Below, in pieces: positions 26,984 through 36,740 of a stretch of 64,000 nt of DNA. Origin of the DNA: Asanoa ishikariensis (GTDB lineage Bacteria > Actinomycetota > Actinomycetes > Mycobacteriales > Micromonosporaceae); NCBI RefSeq assembly GCF_900107455.1, contig NZ_FNQB01000002.1:1674001-1738000 (forward strand). The letters run 5' to 3'. Below the pieces are notes generated by a model. The model ran no database searches. It had not been told where the DNA came from and saw only the letters and a list, made by a program, of their open reading frames with translations. The position numbers and the translations under genes are program-made. Position 1 is the stretch's first letter, and the number at the start of each line of letters is the position of its first letter.

Positions 26984-29900
26984 GTGCAGATCGGGATTCT
27001 CGGGCCGTTGGCGGTCACCGCCGAGGGGCGGCCCGTCGAGGTGGGCGGCGCGCGACTGCGGGCGCTGCTGACCCGGCTCGCCCTCGATCCGGGCCGGCCG
27101 GTCGGCACCGAGGCGCTGGCCGACGCGGTCTGGGGCGACGCACAGCCCGCCGACCTCGCCAACGCATTGCAATCACTGGTGTCACGGCTGCGTCGCACGG
27201 TGCCGGGGATTCCGGTGTTGCTGGGGCCGGGCGGCTACCGGCTCGACCTGCCCGCCGACGCGATCGACGCCGAACGCTTCGTCATCCTGGCCCGTGACGG
27301 GCGCGACGCGCTGGGTGGCGGCGACCCCGAGAAGGCGGTCGGCCTGCTCCGCGACGCCCTCGCGCTCTGGCGTGGGCCAGCCCTGGCCGATGTCGCCGAC
27401 GCCGGGTTCGCCGCGGCGCCCGTCGCCCGCCTCGACGAGGTGCGACTGGCGGCGGTCGAGGACCGCATCGACGCCGAGCTGCGCCTGGCCGGGCCGGCCC
27501 ACCTGGTCGCCGAGCTCGACGAGCTGGCGACGGCCCACCCGCTGCGGGAGCGGGTCTGGGTGCTGCGACTACGGGCGCTGGCCGCGGCCGGGCGGCCCGC
27601 CGAGGCGCTGGCCGCCTACGACGAGTTCCGGCGGCGGCTGGCCGACGAGCTGGGCGCCGATCCGTCGGCCGAGCTGCGCGAGGCACATCTGGCCGTGCTC
27701 CGTGGTGAGGGTCAGCCGCGGCGCACCATGCGGGGCAACCTGCGGGCCGCACTGACCAGCTTCGTGGGGCGCGACACCGAGCTCCACCGGGTCGAGCGGC
27801 TGCTGGCCGAGGGGCGGCTGGTCACCCTCGTCGGCCCGGGCGGCGCGGGCAAGACCCGGCTGGGCACGGTGGCCGCGGCCGCGCTGGCGGCGGGGAGCGT
27901 CGACGAGACCTGGATGGTCGAGCTGGCTCCGGTCACCGACCCCGCCGACGTGCCGCAGGCCGCGCTGGTCGCCATCGACGGCCGGGCCGCCGGGTTCACC
28001 GAGCCCGGGCGCCGCCAGGCCAACCGCGACGCGATCACCCGGCTGGTCGAGGCGCTCGCCTCGATCGACGCGCTGATCGTCCTCGACAACTGCGAGCACG
28101 TGATCGACGCGGCCGCCCGGCTGGCCGACGAGCTGCTCGCCCGCTGCCCGCGACTACGCATCCTGGCGACCTCCCGCGAGCCGCTCGGCATCACCGGCGA
28201 GGCGCTGTGCCCGCTGCCGCCGCTGGGCCTGCCGGCCCAGGATGAGGACGACGTCGCCGCGTACCCGTCGATCCAGCTCTTCCGTGACCGCGCCGCGGCC
28301 GTCCGGCCGGGGTTCGAGGTGACCGTGGACAACGCCGCCGACGTCGTGGAGATCTGCCGGCGGCTCGACGGGCTTCCGCTGGCGATCGAGCTCGCCGCGG
28401 CCCGCCTGCGCACCATGTCGACGGCGCAGGTCGCGGCTCGGCTCGACGACCGGTTCCGGCTGCTGACCGGGGGCAGCCGCACCGCGCTCGAGCGGCACCG
28501 CACGCTGCGCGCGGTCGTCGCGTGGAGCTGGGAGCTGCTCACCGACGACGAGCGCCGGCTGGCCGAGCGGCTCGCGGTGTTCCCGTCGACGATCACCGCC
28601 GAGAGTGCCGCCGGCGTCGCCGCGCCCGACGCCTCGCTCGACGCGGTCGCCGACCTGCTGGCCGCGCTCGTCGACAAGTCGCTGCTGCAACTGGTCGCCG
28701 ACGGGCGTTTCCGGATGCTCGAGACCATCAGGGAATACGGGCTGGAGCAGCTCGTCGCCGCCGGTGAGGCGACCCGGCTGCGGGCCGCGCACGCGGCCTA
28801 CTTCCTGGCCTGCGCCGAGCGGATGGAGCCCCGGCTGCGCACCAGTGACCAGCTCCGCTGGCTCGACGAGTTCGACGCGGACCGGGCCAACATGATCGGC
28901 GCGCTGCACTACGCCGCGGAGACCGACGACGCGTCCACGGCGATCCGGCTGGCGGCCGCGCTGACCATGCCGCTGACCATCCGGGGCGACCACGAGCAGA
29001 CGGTGGCCCTGCTCGGCCGGGCGCTGGCGGCCCGGGGCCCGGCGCCGCTCGGGCATCGGGCGGTGGTCGCCGCCATCCACCTGCTCAACCAGATCTTCAC
29101 CGGCACCTGGCCCGGTGACGTGGCCCTCGCCGAGTTGCAGGCGCTGGTCGCGGCGGCATCTCCCCGGTCACACCCGTTCCTGCCGGTGATCGAACCGATG
29201 ATGACCATGTTCACCGACGACACCGAGCGTGGGCTGGCGGCGGTCAACAAGGGTCTGGAAGGCGCCGACCCGTTCACTCGCGGCCTGCTGCTCTCGTTGA
29301 GCGGCAGCATCAAGGAGAACGACGGCGACGCCGACGGCATGCTCGCCGACCTGACCGCCGCGGCCGAGATCCAGCGCGCTCTGGGGGAGCGGTGGAGCCT
29401 CGGCATGACGCTCGGATCGCTCGCCGACGCGCTGTCCAAACGGGGCGACCTGGCCGGAGCGACCGCCGCGCTCGAGGAGGCGTCCCGGCTGGCCGTCGAG
29501 CTCAACGCCCGGGAGGACATCGGCTACCAGCGGGTCTGGCAGGCCAACCTGCGGGCCCAGGCCGGCGATCTCGAGTGGGCGCGGGCCGACCTCGAGCGGT
29601 TCCTGGTCGAGTCGTCGCGGGACGGGTCCGCCAACCGCACGGCGGCGTTCGTGGTGATGATGCTCGGCGAATACGACCGCCAGGAGGGCAAGCTCGACAG
29701 CGCGCGCGAGCGCTACCGGCAGGCCGAGGAACTGCAGACGCTGGAGCACATGGTGGCGCCCCAGTTCCGGGGCATGCTGTTCGGGTTCGAGGCGCACGTC
29801 GCGATCGCTGAGGGCCGCCTCGCCGACGCGCGGGCGCTGGCCACCGAGGGCATCGAGCGGGCGATGCTGGGCAAGGACATGCCGGTGATCGCGCTGATCG

Positions 29901-30145
29901 CGACGGCCACCGTGTCGCTGCGGTCCGCGCTGGGCGAGTCGGAGCGGGCGGCCGAGACACTCGGCGCCGCCGACTCGTTGCGCGGCAGCCCTGACCTGTC
30001 CAACTACGACGCCCAACTGCTGACGGAGACGCTCCGGGGCCGGTTGGGCGATGAGGCCTTCGACGCCGCGTACGCCCGGGGACGCGCGTTGAGCCGGGCC
30101 GACGCACTCGCGTTCGTCGACCCGGCCCAGGACACCGACCTTTGA
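26984..30145 (+). CDS. SARP/AfsR-type regulator with BTAD, NB-ARC-like ATPase and C-terminal repeats
   Basis: 1053-residue STAND-type regulator. Residues 1-90 are an OmpR-like winged helix (VQIGILGPLAV ... LQSLVSRLRRTV), about 95-240 the bacterial transcriptional activation domain, about 260-560 an NTPase with Walker A GPGGAGKTRL and Walker B LIVLDNCEH, then a winged-helix/repeat region with TPR-like helices to the end. Such proteins activate antibiotic or developmental genes after ATP-dependent assembly; the target is not evident. GTG 26984 is chosen because GGAG precedes it by nine bases; an in-frame ATG at 26966 is the alternative. Convergent with the ABC permease gene (2 bp apart). Confidence 0.9.
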   Translation: MQIGILGPLAVTAEGRPVEVGGARLRALLTRLALDPGRPVGTEALADAVWGDAQPADLANALQSLVSRLRRTVPGIPVLLGPGGYRLDLPADAIDAERFVILARDGRDALGGGDPEKAVGLLRDALALWRGPALADVADAGFAAAPVARLDEVRLAAVEDRIDAELRLAGPAHLVAELDELATAHPLRERVWVLRLRALAAAGRPAEALAAYDEFRRRLADELGADPSAELREAHLAVLRGEGQPRRTMRGNLRAALTSFVGRDTELHRVERLLAEGRLVTLVGPGGAGKTRLGTVAAAALAAGSVDETWMVELAPVTDPADVPQAALVAIDGRAAGFTEPGRRQANRDAITRLVEALASIDALIVLDNCEHVIDAAARLADELLARCPRLRILATSREPLGITGEALCPLPPLGLPAQDEDDVAAYPSIQLFRDRAAAVRPGFEVTVDNAADVVEICRRLDGLPLAIELAAARLRTMSTAQVAARLDDRFRLLTGGSRTALERHRTLRAVVAWSWELLTDDERRLAERLAVFPSTITAESAAGVAAPDASLDAVADLLAALVDKSLLQLVADGRFRMLETIREYGLEQLVAAGEATRLRAAHAAYFLACAERMEPRLRTSDQLRWLDEFDADRANMIGALHYAAETDDASTAIRLAAALTMPLTIRGDHEQTVALLGRALAARGPAPLGHRAVVAAIHLLNQIFTGTWPGDVALAELQALVAAASPRSHPFLPVIEPMMTMFTDDTERGLAAVNKGLEGADPFTRGLLLSLSGSIKENDGDADGMLADLTAAAEIQRALGERWSLGMTLGSLADALSKRGDLAGATAALEEASRLAVELNAREDIGYQRVWQANLRAQAGDLEWARADLERFLVESSRDGSANRTAAFVVMMLGEYDRQEGKLDSARERYRQAEELQTLEHMVAPQFRGMLFGFEAHVAIAEGRLADARALATEGIERAMLGKDMPVIALIATATVSLRSALGESERAAETLGAADSLRGSPDLSNYDAQLLTETLRGRLGDEAFDAAYARGRALSRADALAFVDPAQDTDL

Positions 30146-30147
30146 CC

Positions 30148-30984
30148 TCACACCCGGCGGCGGTAGAACCTGACCGCGAGGGGTGCGAACACCACGATGA
30201 TGCCCACCGACCAGAGCAGTGACTTGGTGACCGTGTCGCCGACGGGGCCGCCGGTGAGCAGTGCTCGGGCGGCGTCCATCACGTCCGACACCGGGTTGAT
30301 CTTCACCCAGGCTTGCAGCCAGCCCGGGAGGGTGTCGGTCGGCACCATCATGTTGGTGCCGAAGGTGAGCGGGAAGAGCACCAGGAACGCCGTGCCCTGC
30401 ACCGCGCCCGGCTCGCGCATGATCACGCCGAGCAGGACGAAGATCCAGGTGATCGCCGAGGCGAAGAAGATCACCAGTAGGCAACCGGCCAGGGCGGTCA
30501 GCGGGTTCGTGCCGATCCGGAAGCCGATCGCGTAGCCGAAGCCGAGCAGCACCACGATCGAGACCACGAACCGCGCAAGGTCGCCCATCACCGAGCCGAT
30601 CAGGGGCGCGGACCGGGCGATCGGCAGGCTACGGAACCGGTCGAAGACGCCCTTCTTCACGTCGGTGTTGAGGGAGAAGCCCGTCGCCACCGCTGCGAAC
30701 ATCACCGACTGCACCATGATCGCCGGCAGTAGATACTTCAGGTACACGGTCTGGGAGCCGGAGATGGCGCCGCCGAGCAGGTACACGAAGATCACGACGA
30801 ACATCACCGGTTGGAGCGTCACGTCCAACAACTGCTCGGGCGTGCGCAGCGTCTTGATCAGGCTGCGCCGGGCCAGGGCCAGGCTGTGCCGGGCGATCCG
30901 GAACGTCCGGGCCGGCGGCTGGCCTGCGGGGCCGGCACCGGTGATCGGCGACGTCGCCGGAGAGCGCTCAAGTGTCGCGGTCAT
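30148..30984 (-). CDS. ABC-2 type transporter permease (DrrB-like)
   Basis: 278 residues with six membrane helices, the membrane half of a drug-exporter-type ABC system. The N-terminal 40 residues are cytoplasmic and Pro/Ala-rich; SLPIARSAPLIGSVMGDLARF is the conserved cytoplasmic loop of ABC-2 permeases. The start overlaps the stop of the ATPase gene (ATGA), so the two proteins are made together. Exported substrate unknown; the neighbouring SARP-type regulator gene is convergent and need not be related. Confidence 0.88.
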   Translation of the reverse strand: MTATLERSPATSPITGAGPAGQPPARTFRIARHSLALARRSLIKTLRTPEQLLDVTLQPVMFVVIFVYLLGGAISGSQTVYLKYLLPAIMVQSVMFAAVATGFSLNTDVKKGVFDRFRSLPIARSAPLIGSVMGDLARFVVSIVVLLGFGYAIGFRIGTNPLTALAGCLLVIFFASAITWIFVLLGVIMREPGAVQGTAFLVLFPLTFGTNMMVPTDTLPGWLQAWVKINPVSDVMDAARALLTGGPVGDTVTKSLLWSVGIIVVFAPLAVRFYRRRV

Positions 30985-31949
30985 GCCGCCACCCCCACCT
31001 TGCTGTCGTCGTCCGCGGTTGCCGGCTTGCCGGTCAGCGTGAAGAACACCTCGTCCAGGCTCGGCAAGCGGAGCGACAGCTCCATGACGCCGATCCCGGC
31101 CTCTTCGATCCGGCGTACGACGGTCGGGAACGCCCGGTCGTCGTCGATCGGCACGGTCAGCACACCGCGTCCGGGCGACTCCGGCTCGCGCTGCGCGACG
31201 GCGGTGAGGATGCTGCCCACGTCGGCCAGCCGCGCCGGGTCGGTCGGCCGGACCAGGATGGTCTGGCCGCCGGCGATCTGCTTGAGCTGGGCCGGCGTAC
31301 CGTGCGCGATGACCTTGCCGTGGTCGATCACCGAGATCTCGTCGGCGAGCGCGTCCGCCTCGTCGAGGTACTGCGTGGTGAGCAGGACCGTCGAGCCGTC
31401 GTCGACCAGCGAGCGGACGACACCCCACATGTCTTCCCGCTTCGTCGGGTCGAGACCCGTGGTCGGCTCGTCGAGATAGATCACGGCCGGCCGGCCGACC
31501 AGGCTGGCGGCCAGGTCGAGCCGGCGGCGCATGCCCCCCGAGTACGTCTTCGCCTGCCGGTTGGCCGCCTCCGTGAGGTCGAACCACTCCAGCAGCTCGG
31601 CGGCCCGCACCTTGGCGTCGCGGCGCCGCAGGTCGAGCAGCTCGCCGATGAGCACCAGATTCTGCGTGCCGGTCAGGTCCTCGTCGACCGACGCGTACTG
31701 CCCGGTCAACCCGATCAGCCGGCGCACCGCCCCGGCGTCCTTGACCACGTCGTGCCCGCCCACCGTGGCCCGCCCCGAGTCGGGCCTCAGCAGCGTGGCC
31801 AGGATGCGCACCGCCGTGGTCTTCCCGGCCCCGTTCGGCCCGAGCACACCCAGCACGCTGCCCTGTTCGGCGGCCAGATCGATGCCGGCCAGGGCCGTGG
31901 TCTTACCGAAGCGCTTGACCAGACCCTCCGCCTGGAAAGCGAGGCTCAT
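30981..31949 (-). CDS. ABC transporter ATPase, DrrA-like daunorubicin-resistance type
   Basis: 322-residue ATPase of the drug-export DrrA group. Walker A GPNGAGKTTAVRIL (about 36-49), Q-loop LTGQYASVDEDLTG, signature YSGGMRRRLDLAASL, Walker B VIYLDEPTTGLDP and switch histidine (LTTQYLDEA, where His is replaced by Gln as is normal for DrrA) are all visible. The DrrA-type C-terminal domain follows (about 225-322). ATG 31949 has GGGGGAA in front. Powers the permease encoded directly downstream. Confidence 0.9.
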   Translation of the reverse strand: MSLAFQAEGLVKRFGKTTALAGIDLAAEQGSVLGVLGPNGAGKTTAVRILATLLRPDSGRATVGGHDVVKDAGAVRRLIGLTGQYASVDEDLTGTQNLVLIGELLDLRRRDAKVRAAELLEWFDLTEAANRQAKTYSGGMRRRLDLAASLVGRPAVIYLDEPTTGLDPTKREDMWGVVRSLVDDGSTVLLTTQYLDEADALADEISVIDHGKVIAHGTPAQLKQIAGGQTILVRPTDPARLADVGSILTAVAQREPESPGRGVLTVPIDDDRAFPTVVRRIEEAGIGVMELSLRLPSLDEVFFTLTGKPATADDDSKVGVAA

Positions 31950-32111
31950 CGTGTTCCCCCTTGGTCGTCTTTCACGTGACCAAGATGCCGGGCACCGCTG
32001 GCAGCGCGCGCACACGCGGCTGGCACGGCCCTGCCAGGCCCGCGTGCGACGTTCGGTCGGCTTTCGGTCGCGGCTGGTCACATGGACGCACCGACAACCG
32101 GAGGAGTTGCG

Positions 32112-32297
32112 ATGAAGAAGCGGATCATGCTGGGTGTCGCCGTGGCCGCCGCGGCGGCGGGAGCGGCGCTGGCCGGCACCGCGGCCTGGGCGGCGGACGA
32201 CGGTGCCGACGGCGCCGACCTGCGGATCAGTTACGAGCAGGTGGCCGGCACGGACTGCCCGAAGGGCGCCGACAGCGCGCCGGAGGCCGACCTGTGA
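32112..32297 (+). CDS. Tiny secreted single-cysteine peptide heading the MoxR operon
   Basis: 61 residues: signal peptide 1-28 (KKR n-region, Ala-rich core, cleavage after AAWA), mature part of about 33 residues, strongly acidic (ADDGADGADL at one end, APEADL at the other) with one cysteine (VAGTDCPKG). GGAGGAG precedes ATG 32112 at a good distance. The MoxR GTG start lies inside its stop codon, so the peptide and the ATPase are translationally coupled. Function unknown; its place at the head of the operon suggests an envelope role tied to the ATPase module. Confidence 0.72.
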   Translation: MKKRIMLGVAVAAAAAGAALAGTAAWAADDGADGADLRISYEQVAGTDCPKGADSAPEADL

Positions 32298-33283
32298 CCC
32301 AGGCGCACCCGGAGCTCGAAGAGGTGTTGTTCGCGGTCAAGCGGGTGATCGTGGGGCAGGACCGGCTGGTGGAACGCCTGGTGGTGGCGTTGCTGGCCGA
32401 CGGCCACTGTCTGTTGGAAGGCGTGCCGGGCGTGGCCAAGACGCTGGCGGCGCAGACCCTGGCCGAGACGGTCGGCGGGACGTTCTCGCGGATCCAGTTC
32501 ACGCCTGACCTGGTGCCCTCGGACATCGTGGGTACGCGGATCTACCGCTCGTCGACGGAGTCGTTCGACGTGGAGCTTGGCCCGGTGATGGCGAATCTGT
32601 TGCTGGCCGACGAGATCAACCGGGCTCCGGCCAAGGTGCAGTCGGCCCTGTTGGAGGCGATGGCCGAGCGGCAGGTGTCGATCGGCGGCAAGTCGTGGCC
32701 TGTGCCCGACCCGTTCCTCGTGCTGGCGACCCAGAACCCGATCGAGTCCGAAGGCGTCTACCACCTGCCCGAGGCGCAGCGGGACCGGTTCCTGATGCGG
32801 GTGGTCGTCGCCTACCCGACCGACCAGGAGGAGCTGGGCATCCTCTACCGGATGAGCACGGACAGGCCAGAGCCAAAGCGGGTGCTGGACCCCACCCGGG
32901 TACGCGATCTGCGCGCCGCGGCCCGCGACGTCTTCGTGCACCACGCACTGGCCGAGTACGTGGTCCGCCTGGTCGTGGCGACCCGCGACCCGGCCCGGTT
33001 CGGTGCCCCGGACGCCGCAGCCAGCCTGGCGTACGGCGCGAGCCCGCGCGCCACGCTGGGCCTGGTGGCCGCCGCTCGCGCGCTGGCCCTGTTGCGGGGC
33101 CGCGACTATGTCCTGCCGGCCGACGTCACGGACCTGGCGGTGGACGTGCTGGCGCACCGCCTGGTGCTGTCCTTCGACGCGGTGGCCGACGAGGTCACCG
33201 CCGAGTCCATCGTGGAGCGCCTCCTGGTCGCGGTCCCAGCGCCCCGGATCGCGCCCTACGAGGCCGAGCGGGCGGCGGCATGA
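32294..33283 (+). CDS. MoxR-family AAA+ ATPase
   Basis: 329 residues. Walker A-like GVPGVAKT (about 47-54), Walker B LLADEINRAPAKVQSALLEAM, sensor 1 ATQNPIESEGVYHLPEAQRDRFL and the C-terminal AAA lid are clear. MoxR ATPases act with VWA-domain proteins as chaperones in envelope or cofactor maturation. GTG 32294 overlaps the stop of the secreted peptide gene and has GGAGG seven bases before. The DUF58 and VWA genes follow with ATGA overlaps, the standard MoxR partner order. Confidence 0.93.
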   Translation: MTQAHPELEEVLFAVKRVIVGQDRLVERLVVALLADGHCLLEGVPGVAKTLAAQTLAETVGGTFSRIQFTPDLVPSDIVGTRIYRSSTESFDVELGPVMANLLLADEINRAPAKVQSALLEAMAERQVSIGGKSWPVPDPFLVLATQNPIESEGVYHLPEAQRDRFLMRVVVAYPTDQEELGILYRMSTDRPEPKRVLDPTRVRDLRAAARDVFVHHALAEYVVRLVVATRDPARFGAPDAAASLAYGASPRATLGLVAAARALALLRGRDYVLPADVTDLAVDVLAHRLVLSFDAVADEVTAESIVERLLVAVPAPRIAPYEAERAAA

Positions 33284-34212
33284 CGGCGACCGTCAGCCAA
33301 CTCGCGCCCGAACGGCGGCTGCGGCGGCTGGAGCTGCTCGTCACCCGTCGGCTCGACGGCCTCCTCCAGGGCCAGCACCTGGGCCTGCTCCCCGGGCCGG
33401 GGTCGGAGTTCGCGGGCTCGCGCGAGTACCGGCCGGGTGAGGACGAGGTGCGCCGGATGGACTGGGCGGTCACCGCCCGCACCAACGTGCCGCACGTACG
33501 CGAGGTGGACGCGGACCGCGAGCTGACCACCTGGGTGCTGGTCGACGGCTCGGCCAGCATGGACTTCGGCACCGCCGAGATCGAGAAGCGTGAGCTGGCG
33601 GTCGCGGCGGTGGCAGCGGTCGGCTTCCTGACCGCAGGCGCGGGAAACCGCCTCGGCGCACGGCTGGCAGGCGGGACCCGGCGCGCGTTCCCGGCCCGGA
33701 CCGGGCGCACCCACCTGCGTGCCGTGCTGCGCGCTCTGCTCGACGCGCCACGCGTGCCGACCGGCTCAGCACCACCGCCGCTCGCGTCCGCGATCAACGA
33801 TGTGGCCCGTGCGGCCCGGCGGCGCGGTCTCGTCGTGGTGGTCTCCGACTTCCTCGACGACTCCGACTGGGCGACCGCGCTGCGCCGCCTCGCCGCCCGG
33901 CACCAGGTGCTGGCGGTCGAGGTCGCGGACCCGCGCGAGCTCGAGCTTCCCGACGTCGGCCTGATCACGCTGGTCGACACCGAGACCGGCCGGCGCCGGG
34001 AGGTGTCCACCGCGAGCCGTCGCCTGCGAAAGGACTACGCCGAGGCCGCGGCGGCGCAGCGGGCCGCGGTCCGGACCGCGATCCGCGGTGCCAGCGCGGT
34101 TCACCTTCCACTGCGGACGGACCGCGACTGGGTGGCCGACATCGTGCGGCATGTGCTCCTTCAACGCCGGCTCGCCGCCACCGCGCCGCGACGCGAAGGA
34201 GGTGGGGCATGA
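33280..34212 (+). CDS. DUF58 / VWA-like protein, MoxR partner
   Basis: 310 residues. The N-terminal DUF58 signature is SREYRPGEDEVRRMDWAVTA, followed by a von Willebrand A-like fold with a metal-site motif LVDGSASMDF (DxSxS). VVVVSDFLDDSD supplies another metal-site Asp. No membrane helix. DUF58 proteins always accompany MoxR ATPases. ATG 33280 overlaps the MoxR stop and its own stop overlaps the next start, so the module is strongly coupled. Confidence 0.88.
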   Translation: MTATVSQLAPERRLRRLELLVTRRLDGLLQGQHLGLLPGPGSEFAGSREYRPGEDEVRRMDWAVTARTNVPHVREVDADRELTTWVLVDGSASMDFGTAEIEKRELAVAAVAAVGFLTAGAGNRLGARLAGGTRRAFPARTGRTHLRAVLRALLDAPRVPTGSAPPPLASAINDVARAARRRGLVVVVSDFLDDSDWATALRRLAARHQVLAVEVADPRELELPDVGLITLVDTETGRRREVSTASRRLRKDYAEAAAAQRAAVRTAIRGASAVHLPLRTDRDWVADIVRHVLLQRRLAATAPRREGGGA

Positions 34213-35159
34213 CGTTCCAGAGCCCGTGGCGGCTCCTGCTGCTGGTCGGCGTGGCCGCCCTGCTGGCCGCCTACGTCCTGCTGCGGCGCCGGCGCAGCCG
34301 GTACGCCGTGCGGTTCACCAACCTGCGGCTGCTCGACAAGGTCGCCCCGGACCGGCCCGCCTGGCGCCGCCACGTGCCGGCCGGACTGTTCCTGGCGATG
34401 CTCGCGCTGCTGACGGTCGGGTTCGCCCGGCCGACCGACGAGGTGCGCGTGCCCCGCGAGCGCGCGGTCGTCATGGTCGCCGTCGACATCTCGCTGTCGA
34501 TGACGGCGACCGACGTGGCGCCCGACCGGCTCGCGGCGGCCAAGGAGGCGGCCAGCGGGTTCGTGGCCGGACTCCCGGACACGTTCAGCGTCGGGCTGGT
34601 CGGTTTCGCGGGCAGCGCCACGGTCACGGTGGCCCCGGTCACGGACCGGCAAACGCTCGCAGCCGGCATCGAACGGTTGGCCGAGGGCAACACCGGCCGG
34701 CAGGGCACCGCGATCGGCGAGGCCATCTACGCCGCACTGGACGCGGCCGCCGGCGTCGACCCCGAGAACCCGCCGCCGGCCCGGATCGTGGTGCTGTCGG
34801 ACGGCTCCAACACCGCGGGCCGCGATCCCGGCGAGGCCGCGGCCACGGCGCTCGCGGCCGGCGTGCCGGTCGACACGATCGCGTTCGGCACGACCGACGG
34901 CGTCATCGAGATGCAGGGCCGCGGCCAGTCGGTGCCGGTCGACGGCGAGACCCTGCGCGCGGTCGCGGAGGCGACGGCCGGGAGCTACCACGAGGCCGGC
35001 AGCGCCGACGAGTTGCGCGCCGTCTACGACGACATCAACACCACGGTCGGCTACACCACGCAGACCCAGGACGTGTCGGCCCGGTTCATCGGCATCGCGC
35101 TGGTCCTCGCGGCACTCGCGGCGATCGCCTCGATGGTCTGGTTCGCCCGCCTTCCTTAG
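34209..35159 (+). CDS. Membrane-anchored VWA domain protein
   Basis: 316 residues. Transmembrane helices at about 8-25 and 57-73 flank a short arginine-rich stretch, then a von Willebrand A domain (about 87-285) with a complete MIDAS motif Asp93-x-Ser95-x-Ser97 (AVDISLSM), a Thr in the second loop (GRQGTAIGEA) and an Asp in VVLSDGSN. A third helix ends the protein (FIGIALVLAALAAIASMVWF). It is the BatA/BatB-like membrane partner of MoxR. The stop codon lies in a 14-bp palindrome shared with the ribosome site of the next gene. Confidence 0.88.
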   Translation: MTFQSPWRLLLLVGVAALLAAYVLLRRRRSRYAVRFTNLRLLDKVAPDRPAWRRHVPAGLFLAMLALLTVGFARPTDEVRVPRERAVVMVAVDISLSMTATDVAPDRLAAAKEAASGFVAGLPDTFSVGLVGFAGSATVTVAPVTDRQTLAAGIERLAEGNTGRQGTAIGEAIYAALDAAAGVDPENPPPARIVVLSDGSNTAGRDPGEAAATALAAGVPVDTIAFGTTDGVIEMQGRGQSVPVDGETLRAVAEATAGSYHEAGSADELRAVYDDINTTVGYTTQTQDVSARFIGIALVLAALAAIASMVWFARLP

Positions 35160-35174
35160 CGCTAAGGAGCAGCA

Positions 35175-36041
<867 letters not shown>

Positions 36042-36050
36042 CGTGAAGTG

Positions 36051-36740
36051 ATGCGGTTGCTCGTGGTGGAAGACGAGGAGGATCTCGCGGCGGCGGTGCG
36101 GCTCGGCCTGACCCGGGCGGGCTACGCGGTCGACGTCGCGACCGACGCGGGTCAGGCGTACGACCGGCTCTCCTACACGGCGTACGACCTGCTGCTGCTC
36201 GACGTCAACCTGCCGGACGGCGACGGCTTCGCGATGTGCCGGGCGATCCGCCGGGGCGAGGTGCCGGTGGCGGGCGGCGGTGACCTGCGGGTGTTGATGC
36301 TGACCGCGCGCGGCGCCCTGCGCGACCGGGTGCGCGGCCTCGACGAGGGCGCCGACGACTACGTGGTCAAGCCGTTCGCGCTGGCCGAGCTGCTGGCCCG
36401 GGTGCGGGCACTGCTGCGGCGCGACACGGGTGGCCCGCACGCGGTGCTCACCGTCGGCCCGTTCACGCTCGACGCGGCCCGGTTCGAGGCCGCCCGCGGC
36501 GGGACGCCGCTCGCGCTGACCAACAAGGAGTTCGGCGTCCTGGAGTACCTGATGACCCGACCGGGGCGCGTCGTGCCGGCCGAGGAGCTGCTCGAGCATG
36601 TCTGGGACGAGAACGCCGACCCGTTCACGCAGACCGTGCGGGTCACGGTCGGCACGCTGCGCCGCAAGCTCGGTGGCGAGGCGATCGAGACGGTGGTCGG
36701 GCGGGGCTACCGGCTGCGGGAGGCGCCGTGCGACGGCTGA
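36051..36740 (+). CDS. OmpR-family response regulator
   Basis: 229 residues. The receiver domain (about 1-120) has the acidic pair VEDEEDL, phospho-acceptor Asp51 (LLLLDVNLPDGDG), the Thr in LTARGAL and Lys in VVKPFAL. The winged-helix DNA-binding domain is at about 130-225 (NKEFGVLEYLM, TVRVTVGTLRRKL, VVGRGYRLR). The start at 36051 is nine bases after the protease stop; a GTG directly before it is possible. Pairs with the kinase encoded next with overlapping genes. Confidence 0.93.
   Translation: MRLLVVEDEEDLAAAVRLGLTRAGYAVDVATDAGQAYDRLSYTAYDLLLLDVNLPDGDGFAMCRAIRRGEVPVAGGGDLRVLMLTARGALRDRVRGLDEGADDYVVKPFALAELLARVRALLRRDTGGPHAVLTVGPFTLDAARFEAARGGTPLALTNKEFGVLEYLMTRPGRVVPAEELLEHVWDENADPFTQTVRVTVGTLRRKLGGEAIETVVGRGYRLREAPCDG

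Noticed and set aside
31950-32111. CACGTGACC/GGTCACATG pair as an operator between the ABC and MoxR operons
   Set aside because: The two halves are about 100 bp apart and only partly complementary; no convincing site.
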